Below are positions 47,003 to 57,362 of a stretch of DNA of 64,000 nucleotides, piece after piece (position 1 is the first letter of the stretch; every line of letters starts with the position of its first letter). Made by a program: the position numbers and the translations under genes. The notes under the pieces are model-generated. The model searched no databases. It was not told the DNA's origin and was given only the letters and a program-made list of their open reading frames with translations. This DNA is from Podaxis mareebaensis (taxonomy: Eukaryota > Basidiomycota > Agaricomycetes > Agaricales > Agaricaceae): contig JAEUWP010000475.1 of assembly GCA_018524725.1 (NCBI GenBank), forward strand, positions 1 through 64,000, written 5' to 3'.

Positions 47003-48075
47003 ATGAGTCTATATGAGCTTCAACCCTCCTTAACAGTTACGGAAGTTTACTGGATCACTGGCGCAATTAGCGGCGCTATGCCTTACGGTGCCCTCGTTAC
47101 CCTTTGTATAATCACCATTGGACATCTCCGGTCGCCCAACGACACTTCTGTGCGTGAGGGTTTTCTTAACCAACGGCGCATTTTCAGAGGGCACGTCCTT
47201 CTCATTCTCTTGCTGAACACGATTATGCAAGTGGACAATATTCGAGGATGCCTTGTCGCCACTTTCTACACAAATCCCGCAGACCTCACTCACCCCGAAC
47301 AAAGCTTGTTTTATATTGTCGTTGGTCTGACCATATCCCTGACCGATGGGTTACTTGTGAGTGGTCTTTGCTTAAAAATTCCTTGTGCTGTGGAGAGCCA
47401 ACGATCTCCCATAGATATGGCGATGCTACGGGGTCCAGAAAGCCCTCCTGCGTGACCAAAGAGGATGGCTGCGCCATACAAGCTGGATCTTTCCCCTATT
47501 CCTGTACGTTTGTGCGGGTGGTACGTCATGATCACAAGATGGTTGAACTGACAAGACACTTTATTCACGTGATATGTTAAAGTTCTTGGGAGCATGGGTT
47601 TCGCAAAGCTGGATCCAAACCGCCCACTATTGACCACGACACAACCATTGGGCATAACTTTTTTCGCCGCCAGCTTGGTGTGCAACATCGTCCTTAATAT
47701 TTTTGCGACATTGAATATCATGATTCGGCTGCTCTGTCACCGACGCAAAATGATCATGATATTCGGCAGGTCTTGGGCCCTTTCTAAATACCAGCTAAGG
47801 ATCACTGGCATCCTCCTGGAGTCGGCTGTGCTTAATATCCCAGTAACACTGTTAGGCGCGATTGCACTTCTACTGAGGGAGGCATACACAACACTGATAA
47901 TAAAAATCATCGTTCCTGCACAGGTATGACAATGATGTAGTCGCTATCACTATTGAGCTGACCCAGGCCCTGCGTTTATTAGTCCGTTGCCTCGATCTTA
48001 GTCATTTACCAAGTGGCTAAAAGAAGGGACATTGGTGCAGAGGAAAGCCTAAGTAATGAAGAAAGCGAGGGATGA
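47003..48075 (+). CDS. Seven-helix membrane protein, copy B
   Basis: Exons 47003-47356, 47415-47520, 47583-47923, 47983-48075; 297 aa; introns 58, 62 and 59 nt. Helices include VYWITGAISGAMPYGALVTL, FYIVVGLTISLTDGLL, WIFPLFLYVCA, CNIVLNIFATLNIMIRLL and SVASILVIYQVA, and the C-terminus is acidic. The DGLL-IWRCY motif spans intron 1. Intron positions and phases equal those of the gene at 35166-36225, so the two are paralogues about 11 kb apart and in opposite orientation. Function unknown; see copy A for the family. Confidence 0.85.
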
Positions 48076-49124
48076 TTATGCGAATTCTGGTCCATTTCAC
48101 AAGGTTTTAATCGTTGTCGAGGGAGTTGTGAGGACATAGATAGACGGGCGCTCACTAAGCTATCTTTGTGCGATATTAATGGTTTTGTTCATCAATGCCG
48201 CCCTGCTTAACATTGACATGAGTCATTCGAGACCACCTCTCATCACAGACAGAAAAACATCACATCCGAGAGGTTTGCTGTAGAGCTGTGACGAGTTTTG
48301 CTGGCATTGTATACCATATATAACATCGTCCAAATCTCCCCCGGGATTGCGAAGCGAACAGACTAGTAATCGCCATAACTCTTAGTACTTGGTTCCGTGT
48401 CCGGACTCAGGGGTAGGGTAGAGTCAGGGTCGTAAGAGGGGAAGAAAGAACGAGGAGCCAACTTTGTCCCCGGAGTGTGTTAGGGGCTATAGCAAGGTTA
48501 TTGGCTATGGCAGGTATGGGCTATGACAGAGTAGCAAGACAGATTGTATCGCATACACATTAGTGATGGACAGTAGACATTGCAACCAACTTGATTTCTC
48601 TCGTTTAATCTTCGAGTATCGTGCCGTCAGATCTTGAAACTGGTACTTGATAATCAAGTAAAAGGCCCGAATGGCAGATCATGTATTGAAGTTTAGAACG
48701 TCGGCTTGGATGCGTCCAATGTATGGTTTATGGATTTACGAACCTGATCGCGGGGATTGAAAGGAAAAAAGCATTGCTCGAGTATCTTTTTTGTTATGGG
48801 AAGCCCGGGTAGCACACTTGCTGTCGGATCCCGCATTCGTGATGTCCATTTCTGATGTACTTCGTACCATTCAAAGCCGTGTGATGCCCATTTGACCAAA
48901 GCACTGGCGAATGCAAGGACCGGAGAATTTCTTATAGTATGGTTTTTGAACGTGGAATAGAGTCTGGCAACTAGCCTTCACGAGTTATCTCACTGTACTT
49001 CGGATCTAGGGTAGCTCGTAACATCAGCTCTTCCGTTCACTGTCAAAATTACAAGGGTCATAAAAAATCGTCCAGCGTAGCGGCCATAACGTGAATGTCC
49101 AGTAACGTAATCATTGTCCTTGTA
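48076..49124. other. No gene recognised
   Basis: Region between convergent genes; carries their 3' ends. Short frames only. Confidence 0.5.
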
Positions 49125-50401
49125 CTACAAAGACTCGTCCCAGGAAGCTGCAACGGTTCATCCGTCAGTTCTAACTCCCAAATAAGGAAAGTATATAGGC
49201 TCACACTTCGTGATATCCGTCCATCCATAATACATCACGACAATTGTCACCGTCTCAAGGAAGGTTCCAAGAAACGACCCATCAACTCGACGGTTAGACG
49301 ACTGTCATAATGAGATCAGCATTAGACTACTCGCAGCGGAATAATTACGGGCGTACCTCGCAAATTGACACGCCGACGGGACTCAGCCTGAACACCTGTG
49401 CAACGATGAAGATAATTGCGGCACTAATGTATATCCAGAACGGTCGGGTTTCATGTAGGATATGCACGACGACATAGATGATAATGAGGAGTGAGATCAA
49501 TGCGGCTCTATTATGAAGTCAAAGAAGCTCGCTGTCGGTTCCTGGTTCAATGAAAAGTGAGGGGTAGGTACGCACGCGCCAGGCCATATACTCGTTAACA
49601 CAAACAGCGGAATGCTGCGTATAGAGTCCGGCGGACTCGAAACGGAGCCGAAGGTTGATGTAAACCCAAACGCGGTATCGAGGGCAATGTACATGGTCAC
49701 AAAGAAAAGCGCAAACTGGCCCAAATGCATAATCTGGATGTTTGAGTTGAGGAGAACGATTGGCACCAGGGTGTTGGCAGACTCACTATCACACTCGCTC
49801 TCCTTCCGTCATCCAGCAGCTGCATTGTCGTGAACGCATTCCAAAAGAGTACCCAGAACAGCGATGCAACAATGCCAGCATGGATGGCCGTTAATGCTCC
49901 CAGAGCCTGCGTGCCCTGCTCCAATAGCGCTCCAGCCGTCACTAATTGAAAGATGAGTGACACGATGTACGTCACAAGCAACGCGCGAAATTCCACCCGT
50001 CCTGTACGACACGACACTCCTGTTAGAAGCCATGTTAGGCTGAGCGAGAGGAGAGAACGCACCAACTGCCGCTATTCGCTTCTGGCACCCCCATAGTAGA
50101 ATCGCAGTAATGAGAATCCCCACACCACAGAAAATGTTATTGACAAGATTCGATAGCGAGCCTTCTGTGTGGAGTTTGGGGATGCCGCATTCTGGGTTGA
50201 TGCCTACGGGTGCTGATGGTCGTTGACTTGCGCCTCCGAGCACGTCGGGAGCTTCTCGTTGAAGCTGCGGATCCGGACATGAACAGTTGGTTGATACAAG
50301 AAAAGAAAGTTGGAGGGGCGTACTTGGAGGTAGAAGAGGTTGCAAAGGGCATAGCTAGTTGCTTGCGAACACAGCTCTTTGAAATCTCCGAAACGAACCA
50401 T
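49125..50401 (-). CDS. Chs7-like chitin synthase export chaperone, copy 1
   Basis: Exons 50401-50324, 50264-50063, 50001-49787, 49733-49576, 49507-49357, 49301-49205, 49147-49125; 307 aa. Family signatures in order: MVRFGDFKELC, CGIPK, the helix NNIFCGVGILITAILLWGC, GRVEFRALLVTYIVSLIFQL, LLEQGTQALGALTAIHAG, DDGRRASV, ETRPFWIY, RVDGSFLGTFLETVTIV and the C-terminal SSWDE. In yeast, Chs7 is a polytopic ER protein that lets chitin synthase Chs3 leave the ER. The same job, or one for a subset of chitin synthases, is likely here. The last 23-nt exon is supported by the paralogue at 62486, which has the same exon order and nearly identical exon lengths. Confidence 0.87.
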
Positions 50402-51093
50402 CGATCACGGAAGAGACAGATGGACGGGATGAGGAAAGGAGAGGCAAGAGAGAACAGGAAGTAGAGCGCTCAATGACGGCTTGCAGCCTTCTATTTACAG
50501 TTTGATGTTCTTTCCTAGAACGCGCCACCACGTGTTTGGCCCTGCTTCTCTCCCATTGTTCGGGACCATTGGAGGTGGTGAGAGAGTGCGGAGAGGAGGT
50601 ATCCGTTGTTTGTTCTGGCGTTGTATGGGCGCCTACCCGAGGGGCTGTAGTCACTGCCTCGACGAGATTAATGAGCTATGTACGTAACCAACATGAGGAG
50701 GAATTGGTTTTACGAACTGATAGAAACCCGATTCAATAGATGTAGATCACGGAATCCAGACCTGCCGAAGAAGGTCGGAGAACCTGTTGGAAGGACTATC
50801 GCATAGTCCTATTCAAGCAAGCTGAAAGATATCGCGCGACAATACACGTGTGTGTACATCACCGAAAACATGAGGGAAAGCGCATGGAGCTGGGCGCAGC
50901 ATGGTGATCCACGAGGAACGAGGCAGGAGTCGAAGCCAGGTGAGGGTGGGGTATGAAGGCGCAATAGTATTAGCGAGTACAATAGCTACAGGGAAAGTAT
51001 TGTCCGATAAAGCTAATATACTCAATGATGAATTTAGGGTTTGGCCCATCGAAGAAGATGCACTTACAAGAGCCATTGACTAGCGTCAACGGA
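50402..51093. other. Upstream region of Chs7-like copy 1
   Basis: Holds the promoter of the minus-strand Chs7-like gene and the 3' end of the next minus-strand gene. Overlapping frames on both strands at 50.2-50.7 kb are unsupported. Confidence 0.45.
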
Positions 51094-51645
51094 TCATTGC
51101 CTCGCTGCAGCAGGAGCTGCCTTCTTCCTCTTAGCCTTCCCACTGGCTCGACCAGCTTTACTAGATCGCCTCTTCTTCGCTGCTGTTTTTGTGGGAGTGG
51201 GTGTTGGTGTCGGCGTGGGAAGGGCACCCCGCAATCGTGTCCGACCATCCTTCAGCGTTTCCGTGATGATGGGGCTCGCAGCAGGCCTGAACTTGTGTTC
51301 CTTCGAATAGCTAAGTGCTCATGGATTAGGTACGTCATCTATGAGCAAACTAACAACGTACCGAGAGGCATAGATGACTTTGGGTTTTCTGTCCTGCAGA
51401 AGTGTAGCACGCATCTGGAAGCCAAAATAGAAGAGCAGGACGACGAGCACAATCAGCGCGACACGCTTCCACGGTGACGGTGGAGGAGGGTTGAACCGGG
51501 GATCGTCGAGGACCGTCTTCCCTTCGTCACCCTCACCCTCGTGGGCGTCGTCTACCACAGTGTTGGAAGCAGCCTTCTCGTACTGAATTTGGTCCTTATC
51601 ATGATTCGCGTCGGGCAGGAGCTCTTCTTGCTCGACTTTGGTCAT
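51094..51645 (-). CDS. Single-pass membrane protein with Lys-rich tail
   Basis: Exons 51645-51362 and 51310-51094 with a 51-nt intron; 166 aa. Start MTKVEQEELL is the first ATG of the frame. Layout: acidic N-terminal 60 residues, FNPPPPSPWKR, one hydrophobic helix (VALIVLVVLLFYFGFQM, about residues 73-89), then KVIYASRYSKEHKFRPAASP and IITETLKDGRTRLRGA. A PTPTPTPT stretch and a basic tail (KKRRSSKAGRASGKAKRKK) end it. I recognise no family. The well-formed KFRPAASP segment right across the splice joint supports the model. The basic tail could bind nucleic acid or acidic lipid, but this is a guess. Confidence 0.65.
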
Positions 51646-53601
51646 GGTGGTCGTTGTTGTTGGCGTTGCCAACCACACTGAATGGTGAGGTAGCTTATTT
51701 GGCTCTGTTATTCATCAGCCTTGACATTATAATCTTTCCACTTACGAGGACAGATCCAAGACAGACAACATCCGCGGGTCAGCCGGTAGAAAGGAGACTC
51801 CTTTGACTAGGGCCAGTCGCGTATCCTCTTCCATCTGTCCCCTCAATGCAATGACCCACACTGCTGTTCTTGTTACCTTGTAATCCTTACCAGAACAGGT
51901 ACGTCTGATGTTTGTGTTTCGTTACTTCAGTGACACATGGCTCACTGCATCTGCAGTCCCGCCAGACCATCAATCTGTATCCTTGAGGGACTGCATTGCT
52001 TGTGCACCTCTAGTCCAAGTATTGTCATGCTCCAGTCTATTAACATTTACACGCTAGGCCTGTTTTGGTGGACGCATCAGCCCAGAAATAAGAGCCATCT
52101 GTTTGCATGCACGTCTGTGAAAGTAAAAATAAAACATATCCATCCACCGAACTCAATTGCGTTATTTTCAGACTACAAGAGAGACCACTACGCCGCCGGA
52201 TCCTCACCGCTGGTGCCTTAGGCTCCTAGAAACGTATAAAGCAATTTGAAAATTATTACCATACCTGGAGCAACAGCTATTGTCTGAACTACGACAGCAG
52301 CAACTGCTTCTGTTACCATCGACACAACCTCACACATCAGCACTACTACACCCTCTCTACCCCCACTCATCAACATAGGTGCGAACTGTGTCGCCGCAGC
52401 TCCTTTCTGTTGTTTCATTTAGATAAAGAAAATCTTGTTCTCTGTTACACAGCAACTGAGCCTCTATAACGAAGTCGTTACCAAAGCACTCGGTTCCAGG
52501 GGACAGAAAACAGACAAGACTCCACAAGGAATCCAAGTGTCTCCACCAAAATTGCGGTAATCGACGAGGCAGTGCGAAGATATCCTACTTCTCTGAACGT
52601 ATGGTTTAGAGATGTTGTATCCATCACCTGTAACAACCGTTAAATGAACAACTGCGATGATTGCAACGGGCCTTGTACCCACATCTGATTCTGTCAATAT
52701 CCATTTTATGCCGGAAATAAAGTTTCCCGATGTGTGAGAAATGATCTTCGAGTTACGACATTCCGGGTTTAAGCGCAATACACTGGCACCAACCCCAACA
52801 AAGTACATATAATATCCGTTATCGAGCACCTCAAGATCTTAGCAACGGGGTACGTAGGGCTAACCTTCGCTAGGAATGCTGTGACTTGAGTTCCTATCGA
52901 GTCCTAACCCTAAGACTATAGCTTTCTTGATGTTGTCCTTGGTAGTGGGGACACTGCCAAACTCGGTGTCCGGCGCTACTTCGGCGACCATAAGATAACA
53001 ACTACCTTATTCTCATTTGGTTTTGTCATTTGAGACATATTTGGAACCAAGGTCGACCACGATAACACTTTCATCGGTTGATTCTTAGGTCTCCTTGGGC
53101 AATTCAGTGATAGTTGAGTTCCCTAGCCGTTATTGATTGAGTGCCTAAAGTATACAGATGAGCCCGTAACCCGAACAGAGAGAAAAAAAAACAAGCATCC
53201 TAATCTATGTGTGGCTGCGATGCCTTTTCAGAGACGAAGGTCGAAGACGATACAATACACAAAATATGGTAAATAAGTAAATACGGGTATGGGTTGATAC
53301 AGCGGAGACAGAGGTAAGGCTACATTGGAGCACCGTCCAGCAGGAGTCGGAAATTATAGGTTGCGCAAGAAGGTCCGAGAGACAGCAAAGGGGAAAAATT
53401 AAAGGAGCGGAAGGGACCAAGTGGGCTTGGTCGACTTGGTCGAGAAAGGAGTGTGGGATGATAAGTAGGACGACTGGATTGAGATCCAGAGACTCTAACT
53501 TGGGATTACGACAAGTTTTCGAGTCTGTTATCAGCTAAGGCAGTCGTCAGCCTGAGGGAGCCAGTTGCAATTGAGAGGAGGCGTACCATCAAGCCGAAAA
53601 T
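51646..53601. other. No gene recognised
   Basis: Promoter of the Lys-rich membrane protein plus sequence with short frames on both strands. None has a domain or consistent splice signals. Confidence 0.45.
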
Positions 53602-53851
53602 TTACCAGCACCAGAACTTACATCCCCTCTCAACGACCGGGGAAGAGCTGTCTGAGACAGGAGCAGCGGGAATCTCTGCATTTGCCGCGACTTCGGGAAC
53701 GCTGACTGCCTCTGAGTTGGCAACTGGGACAGGCGAAGCCTGGCTTGCAGCTACGACTAAGAGTGGACAACGTGAGGATCGGAGCCCAAAAGTAGAAGAG
53801 GAGAAACTCACAAGCAACAACGATGAAAGTGGCGACAGAGCGGAATTGCAT
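53602..53851 (-). CDS. Small secreted protein candidate
   Basis: Exon 1 53851-53812 (MQFRSVATFIVVA) joins exon 2 at 53756 over a 55-nt intron, giving a signal peptide (about MQFRSVATFIVVAFVAASQA) and an Ala/Val/Pro/Ser-rich acidic chain. Read to the first stop it has 64 aa and ends ERGCKFWCW. A strong donor GTAAGT at 53621 suggests a second intron that would replace the last six residues; one downstream AG gives a short tail ending NLS. It could be a secreted effector-like peptide or a processed precursor. No family is recognised. Confidence 0.45.
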
Positions 53852-55628
53852 TGCGAATTGGTAGATTCGTGTACGAGCGAAGGAGCGGACACTAGAATGT
53901 CAAGTGGAGCTAAGTATGAGTTCCTAGAGTGGGAGGCGCGTTGATCTTATTGACCTGGCTGAGGAATGGAATGACATGGAGCCCTGCATTCTTATACTCT
54001 CGTCCCAATAGTTTGGATAAAAGCAAGCGCTCAGTTTGGTACAAGGTCTGATGAGCCAAAATTACAGGGCAGTGGGATGGCATGCGATGCAGTGAGTTCT
54101 CTTTGCCGCCCACAAACGACCATCCCAATATGGAGAAGTTCCCATTAAGCTTTCCGAGGAATTCAGGGCTTATATTTCCGCTTTTAGAACAAAGCGCGTC
54201 GTTCAATTGCTTGCAACCCTAAGCAACGTGGTGAAAATATACCCAATTCAGATACCCCTTTCATCGCTGTCCACCCCAGATTATGAAGCGATGCGGTTCT
54301 TCGATGCACAGCGAATGAGAGTGCGCGTCATGGGAAGTCTACCCTCTCCTCGGCCTGTTTCTCACTTTCCGACAGGTGTGCCTCTCACGTCATCGATGGT
54401 GAGAAATATTGGTTTCACACGCATATGGCGTGCCAAACTCGCATCAGGTTCAACTCCTTCCAGTAACTAAAGTTTGCCGCTTGAAATAGCACATCTCACA
54501 ACTGTCCATCTTCGAACAGTCTCACTGTGCCTGTTCGAGCAGGTTGGTTTGTGCCAAAGTTGTCAAAGTTGGGATTTCCGGCAATAGTCGAGGGCCGACT
54601 GCCGAATGTGTGTGTTGTGGTCTCCCTCACGGCTTCTCGCTGTGCCAATCGTGAAGGCCTAGAGAGGGCTCTGTAGTAGAACCTTGCAATTTCGCTCATT
54701 TCATTCCGCAATGATCAGCCTTTCTTTCAGCGGCCAACGTACGGAGTGAAGTGTAGTGGCCGCGTTGTTATCGACGGGAATAAGTTCATCCTTACTTTTG
54801 CCTTCTGTAGACAAGGTGTTTTTAACAGCAGGTGCCTCACAGACGCAAGGCGGTGACTGCTCCTCGGATAATTCTTTACCGACCAGCTTCGGCAGATGAC
54901 CGGTAATTATCCTATCTGCATCAACAAGTCGCGGATTACAAGATACCATTTGTAGTGTATTTTTGTCCCGCCACGAGGCTCGCGACCATCGCATTCCGAG
55001 AATACGACCTCGTATCTGAGTTCGTATCCTGGCCTCCACTGAGATCGGCGACCGTGCAGAACCGAAAGGGAACATCAAGACAGGGACTGTCCTGTGTCTT
55101 TCCTTCAGTACATGCCTCTTTTCTGCCTCAGAGGTGCAGTTGTCTTATGATTTACACTGCATTGATGTTCAGAACGACCTGTCTTGTGTTCGCTCTGATG
55201 AAAAGATCTGATAAGAAATGATCGCGCTGTCCAGGAGATGATAGGGTCTGCTCGCTGTAACGAGAAATTGACCGAGAATGCTCCGGTTACAGGTTATACC
55301 GCAAATCGTTGTGTTTTGGCATCATCCAAAGAGAAGCCGCAATTCATCGCAGGGTCAGTCAATGACTACGGGACGAGACCAACGCATCGTTTCTCTTCCT
55401 TCAGCCCTTACGTACCACCGCCTTCTTCTCGTCATGATCTTTGCCGTCCTCGCTGTTAGAGCCTCAGCACCCACGCTGCGCCGAAGTCCAGGCAAACAAA
55501 CACCCAGATGAAAGTAGTAGCATGTCAACCTAAAAATATGCAAACTGATGTACACACATGTCCATAGCACCCCCAAAATACAAGAAACGGCAGGTGTTGA
55601 TCCAACTTTCCTCGCAGCACTAACACCG
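53852..55628. other. No gene recognised
   Basis: Contains the promoter of the small secreted protein gene. Two minus frames (54701-55078, 125 codons; 54496-54711) are open but unidentified and not joined in phase. Confidence 0.4.
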
Positions 55629-57362
55629 TCAACCAAACTCAATCTCAACTGCTTTATTGGCTTCTGCATCCCCGACTTCATTCGAATCCGTAGCTATGGC
55701 AATACTCGCCATTGTCAGTGCAGCCAGCACCGCTTCCGTCTCTTCCTGCGACCTCGCACTTTGAGGGTGTTGATACTTGATGTCACTGCCCGAGATTCCT
55801 GATTCCTCAATAAGAAAGAGCTTCCAAGTTTGTAGGAGTTTTGTCAAGACTATGTGTGCCTGCATTGGGAGTTTACTGCCCGCATCGTCTGGGTCATCGA
55901 GGTGGGAATTGGCGAAATCGACGATCTGAGACCAAGAATGATCATCGACAAGGGTAGTCGTTGTCAATGAGGGCATGGCATTGTGAACGATGTGGTACCA
56001 TTCACGCGATTGCTCACTTGATGTGACAAACTCCGGCCCGATTACGCCCGTTCCGAGTGAAGGAAGACGAGGTCGTGATGCACTTGTGTTAGAGTGGAAG
56101 GAGAGAACAGCAGATTGGAAAGGACAGAGGTACCAATGTCTGGTACACCAGCGAAGAGCTGCATAGCACGCTGGGCGTTGTTTAGATGTCAGTTCACCAA
56201 GTGGATAAGTACGGATACACGTGATTACGACTGGGCTGTGAATGAGGTCGATCAGATCGACGAGGGTGTCGTCGCCAACTCGTGAGCGGGTGAGATTTTG
56301 AACCATATCATGAGCCCAAGCTTCAAAATCGGAATCCCAGGCTTCTGAAGATGGCGTTTGAGGGACATGATGTAGCTGAGGGAACTCCGAAGGTATGACG
56401 AGTCTTTTGTCAGAAAATTTGGGTGACGGGCTGCGTGAGAATGGCGTCAGGCGCGCTTCATCAGGAACGTTGCCTGTCGCCCATACGGCATCCGCGTAAA
56501 CGGATTGTGCAGTATGTTGAGACATTTCTTCTATGATCAAGTATCGGCCATTTGGCGACCCGCTGAAGTGGGCCAAACGCGTAGGACGGTCGACGTTGGC
56601 ATATAGATCGAGGTATAGTGAAGCACCGCCGTTCGTCATCGTGATGCGATTCACTGTGCAGGTGACTTGGCGTAGTCCCATGATGCGACCAAACCCGCAA
56701 AGGCTATGGAGGTTGGTTACTGCGTTGGCGGGTCGGACTTGGCCATCACAGGCTTGCGCACTGGCAGCCGTGAGGAGGCCCCAGAAGTCGCGGTTCATCC
56801 CACACATGTCCATCGCATCCGACCAACATGCTTCGCACCTCTTGCGAGTCGTTTCGCGGACTGCATACATCCGTCCACTGTACCTTCCCCCGCCGTTCGT
56901 GATAGCCAGACTGGCCGCTGGAACAAGGCGATGAGGCATCCGTCGTGTGAGCATTGGGCGCTTATGTGCTTTTGCCTCTGCCTTCAGGTATTTTTCCATT
57001 TCACCGACGGTTATGAATGGGACAGTGAGCCGGGGATCTCCCCAGGGCGATGTCAGGTGGAAGATGTGGCAAATATTGTGGAAGAAAAGTTTGAGTTCCG
57101 GGTTTGAGATTGCCCATTCTCCGAGAGCTAACTTATCGCGTTTGCCTTTCCGCCGTGCTTCAATGTTGACGGATATCATGAGCTGGAGGAAGGCGCCTGC
57201 GAGAGCAAAGACAGCAATGCCGAAAGACGCAGCAGCAACTCCGAGGTCTTGTGCGTCTCCCATGTCTATAGGTTCAACGGGTATAGTGGGTAGTGTATTC
57301 CTAGCTGGAGGCACGTATGGAATATATGGCTGGGGATCATAATACATTCTGAATGATGGCAT
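55629..57362 (-). CDS. Orphan 577-aa protein with one membrane segment
   Basis: Intronless frame. I chose the ATG giving MPSFRMYYDPQPYIPYVPP because the extra 101 residues upstream are low-quality sequence rich in Ser, His and Cys. One hydrophobic helix (LGVAAASFGIAVFALAGAFL) lies near residue 45, followed by basic IEARRKGKRDK. The long C-terminal part has a GGGRYSGRMYAVRETTRKRC segment and several Cys, Trp and Asp-rich stretches. There is no catalytic motif I recognise. The length and lack of stops in a CpG-normal region support a real gene, but function is unknown. Confidence 0.6.
   Translation of the reverse strand: MPSFRMYYDPQPYIPYVPPARNTLPTIPVEPIDMGDAQDLGVAAASFGIAVFALAGAFLQLMISVNIEARRKGKRDKLALGEWAISNPELKLFFHNICHIFHLTSPWGDPRLTVPFITVGEMEKYLKAEAKAHKRPMLTRRMPHRLVPAASLAITNGGGRYSGRMYAVRETTRKRCEACWSDAMDMCGMNRDFWGLLTAASAQACDGQVRPANAVTNLHSLCGFGRIMGLRQVTCTVNRITMTNGGASLYLDLYANVDRPTRLAHFSGSPNGRYLIIEEMSQHTAQSVYADAVWATGNVPDEARLTPFSRSPSPKFSDKRLVIPSEFPQLHHVPQTPSSEAWDSDFEAWAHDMVQNLTRSRVGDDTLVDLIDLIHSPVVITCIRTYPLGELTSKQRPACYAALRWCTRHWYLCPFQSAVLSFHSNTSASRPRLPSLGTGVIGPEFVTSSEQSREWYHIVHNAMPSLTTTTLVDDHSWSQIVDFANSHLDDPDDAGSKLPMQAHIVLTKLLQTWKLFLIEESGISGSDIKYQHPQSARSQEETEAVLAALTMASIAIATDSNEVGDAEANKAVEIEFG

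Noticed and set aside
54496..55078. Two adjacent minus-strand ORFs as one gene
   Set aside because: They are in different frames, no intron with good borders joins them, and no domain is visible.
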